Assembly (NCBI GenBank): GCA_005116795.1
Contig: SWDL01000122.1
Coordinates: 1 to 7,214, forward strand
Source of the DNA: Nitrospira sp.
Lineage (GTDB): Bacteria > Nitrospirota > Nitrospiria > Nitrospirales > Nitrospiraceae
Length of the DNA: 7,214 bases
Reading direction: 5' to 3'
The notes below the pieces were generated by a model that was given only the letters and a program-made list of their open reading frames with translations, was not told the origin of the DNA and made no database searches. Shown here piece by piece: positions 6,570 to 7,214 of this stretch (positions are counted from its first letter, which is position 1; the number at the start of each line of letters is the position of its first letter). The position numbers and the translations under genes were made by a program.

Positions 6570-6591
6570 AATTTCTATCTCTGTTTTAGGG
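6570..6591. repeat. Right terminal inverted repeat of the IS
   Basis: The complement reads CCCTAAAACAGAGATAGAAATT and pairs with the left end at 17 of 22 positions. It also forms an inverted pair with the adjacent second IS end at 6605-6617, with 12 of 13 positions matching across 21 nt. Confidence 0.75.
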
Positions 6592-6597
6592 TGAGTT

Positions 6598-6869
6598 CCA
6601 AATCCAGAGATAGAGATTCCGCAACGTTCGTTGGGCAGGGTGTCGGCCTGGTTTTTACCTCGTTCCCCTCTTTCGTCTCGTGAGAGGAGGGCTGTCCCCC
6701 CGTGTGTCCCGCGCCTGTTGTCGAATGCCCGTCACGGCCCGGCACGTGGAGACGCACCCCTCCCGCGGCCCGCCACGCTTCCCCCCGATGTGGTCACCAC
6801 GCCTTTGGGTCAGGGCGCCACGCCCAGCGCCCGGCACCGCTGTCGGATGGTGCGCCAACAGGCCAGCGC
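6598..6869 (-). mobile_element. Truncated remnant of a second, related IS1380-family element
   Basis: This stretch mirrors the left end of the intact IS. It begins CCAAATC plus the same 16-bp core CAGAGATAGAGATTCC (6605-6620), and the distance from the tip to the transposase stop codon is 212 bp in both. The intervening DNA is similar but clearly diverged. The element is cut about 19 codons into the transposase 3' end and the rest is gone. It lies in the same orientation as the intact IS and directly abuts it through TGAGTT, so the two form a tandem arrangement. It cannot transpose alone but keeps one terminal repeat that a related transposase might recognise. Confidence 0.82.
6810..6869 (-). 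pseudogene. C-terminal scrap of an IS1380-family transposase
   Basis: On the minus strand 6866-6810 encode LACWRTIRQRCRALGVAP and a TGA stop. The intact transposase ends LVVWHGIRQRCWTLGGAP, so 12 of 18 residues match, including the IRQRC core. Similarity to the intact copy stops at about 6869, where a plus-strand CADG-repeat fragment begins. This is the only part of that gene left, and it is not functional. Confidence 0.82.
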
Positions 6870-7067
6870 GACCGACAGCGGGAACCTGACCGCGTCGGAG
6901 ACGTTCGATGTGGCGGGACGAACGTCAATGATGCGCCGACAGTGGCGAATCCTCTCGTCGACCAGGCTGCGCACGCAGGGGCGGCCTTCACGTTCACGGT
7001 GCCGGTCAATACGTTTGCGGATGTAGATGTGGGCGACCCGTATTGTGGGAAGTTGCCGATTTGCTGA
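6868..7067 (+). pseudogene. Fragment of a CADG/cadherin-like repeat surface protein, frameshifted
   Basis: Frame 6868-6915 reads ATDSGNLTASETFDVA, the end of one cadherin-like repeat. Frame 6918-7037 then reads TNVNDAPTVANPLVDQ, followed by AAHAGAAFTFTVPVNTFADVDVGD, the start of the next repeat. NVNDAPT followed by a TFADVDxGD-type segment is typical of dystroglycan-type cadherin-like domains in large, often calcium-binding, secreted or surface proteins. The two frames differ by one base at about 6916-6917: restoring one nucleotide would give a continuous VAVTNVNDAP. After GD the family pattern (usually TLTY) is lost, and the frame ends at a TGA at 7065-7067. There is no start codon context. 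It is internal debris of a much larger gene, cut on the left by the IS remnant and on the right by unrelated DNA. Confidence 0.75.
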
Positions 7068-7214
7068 GATCGTCTTGTCAGACGGTCAACATATTATTTA
7101 CGGATAAGCTCTAAGTCGATACCGCATCAGGATAGCCCTAACAACGATGGTATGCCCGCAAGGTTTTCGTTCGTTCCCTCGTCAAGCCGATAGGGCCGTC
7201 TGATGCGTCACTTT
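7038..7214. other. Unassigned lower-GC sequence
   Basis: From 7038 the sequence no longer resembles a CADG repeat and is visibly less GC-rich than the rest. I see no convincing open reading frame, RNA gene or IS end. The only structure is a hairpin at 7068-7087. It may be upstream DNA of a gene beyond the window, or the far side of a deletion junction. Confidence 0.4.
7068..7087 (+). terminator. Possible weak terminator-like hairpin
   Basis: GATCGTCT and AGACGGTC can pair over 8 bp (one G-U wobble) around a TGTC loop. They lie directly after the TGA at 7065-7067 and are followed by AACATATTATTT. The downstream tract is AT-rich but not a clean T run, so terminator activity is doubtful. Confidence 0.25.

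Larger units (their letters stand above)
4943..6591 (-). mobile_element. Complete IS1380-family insertion sequence, 1649 bp
   Basis: The element carries one transposase gene and imperfect terminal inverted repeats. The left end (4943-4964) and the complement of the right end (6591-6570) both start CCC, share CAGAGATAGA and then ATT, and match at 17 of 22 positions. The total length fits the family norm of about 1.6-1.7 kb. Outside both tips is the same 6-bp sequence TGAGTT (4937-4942 and 6592-6597), a candidate target duplication; the family more usually makes 4-5 bp. Because a second IS end begins right after the right-hand TGAGTT, an alternative is that these bases belong to the conserved end of this IS type. 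The element points towards rho. Confidence 0.85.

Noticed and set aside
5254..6594. Plus-strand open frame of 446 codons opposite the transposase
   Set aside because: Antisense shadow of the IS1380 transposase. It runs through the right terminal repeat and has no recognisable motif.
7073..7101. Plus-strand promoter with TTGTCA and TATTAT near 7075-7100
   Set aside because: The boxes are only about 11-12 nt apart, too close for a sigma-70 promoter, and no gene start follows in the window.
1..7214. CRISPR array, tRNA/rRNA gene, toxin-antitoxin or defence system
   Set aside because: No spaced direct repeats, no cloverleaf or rRNA-like stretch, and no small gene pair were seen on reading both strands.

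Overview
The window is high-GC bacterial chromosomal DNA. A conserved housekeeping cluster runs leftwards on the minus strand, followed by a mobile-element and gene-debris zone on the right. In transcription order the cluster is rho (transcription termination factor), rpmE (ribosomal protein L31), prfA (peptide chain release factor 1), prmC (the methyltransferase that modifies release factors) and murA (first committed step of peptidoglycan synthesis, cut by the left window edge). From memory, this order is typical of Nitrospirota and of Geobacter-like Desulfobacterota. A Nitrospira-like organism is my best guess, but it is inferred from order, base composition and protein style only.

Region by region: 1-880 murA (partial); 900-1844 prmC, overlapping prfA by ATGA; 1841-2914 prfA; 2967-3008 an intrinsic terminator between prfA and rpmE; 3027-3233 rpmE; 3316-4566 rho; about 4567-4893 a long rho leader; 4900-4928 a near-consensus sigma-70 promoter for rho; 4943-6591 a complete IS1380-family insertion sequence with one intact transposase gene pointing at rho; 6598 to about 6869 the end of a second, diverged copy of the same kind of IS, keeping only its outer end and about 19 transposase codons; 6868-7037 a frameshifted fragment of a cadherin-like (CADG-type) repeat protein on the plus strand; 7038-7214 lower-GC sequence with no recognisable gene.

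The housekeeping genes link transcription termination (Rho), the ribosome (L31) and translation termination (RF1 plus its methylase PrmC). The rho-rpmE pair ends at a strong terminator, so prfA-prmC-murA depends on read-through or on a promoter I could not identify. The IS sits 14 bp upstream of the rho -35 box. It leaves the core promoter intact but replaces everything upstream. The two adjacent IS ends, the truncated second IS and the broken CADG gene mark an area of repeated insertion and deletion. I found no CRISPR array, RNA gene, toxin-antitoxin pair or defence system, and nothing that amounts to a new biological system. The interest lies in the rho promoter/leader and the nested IS debris.
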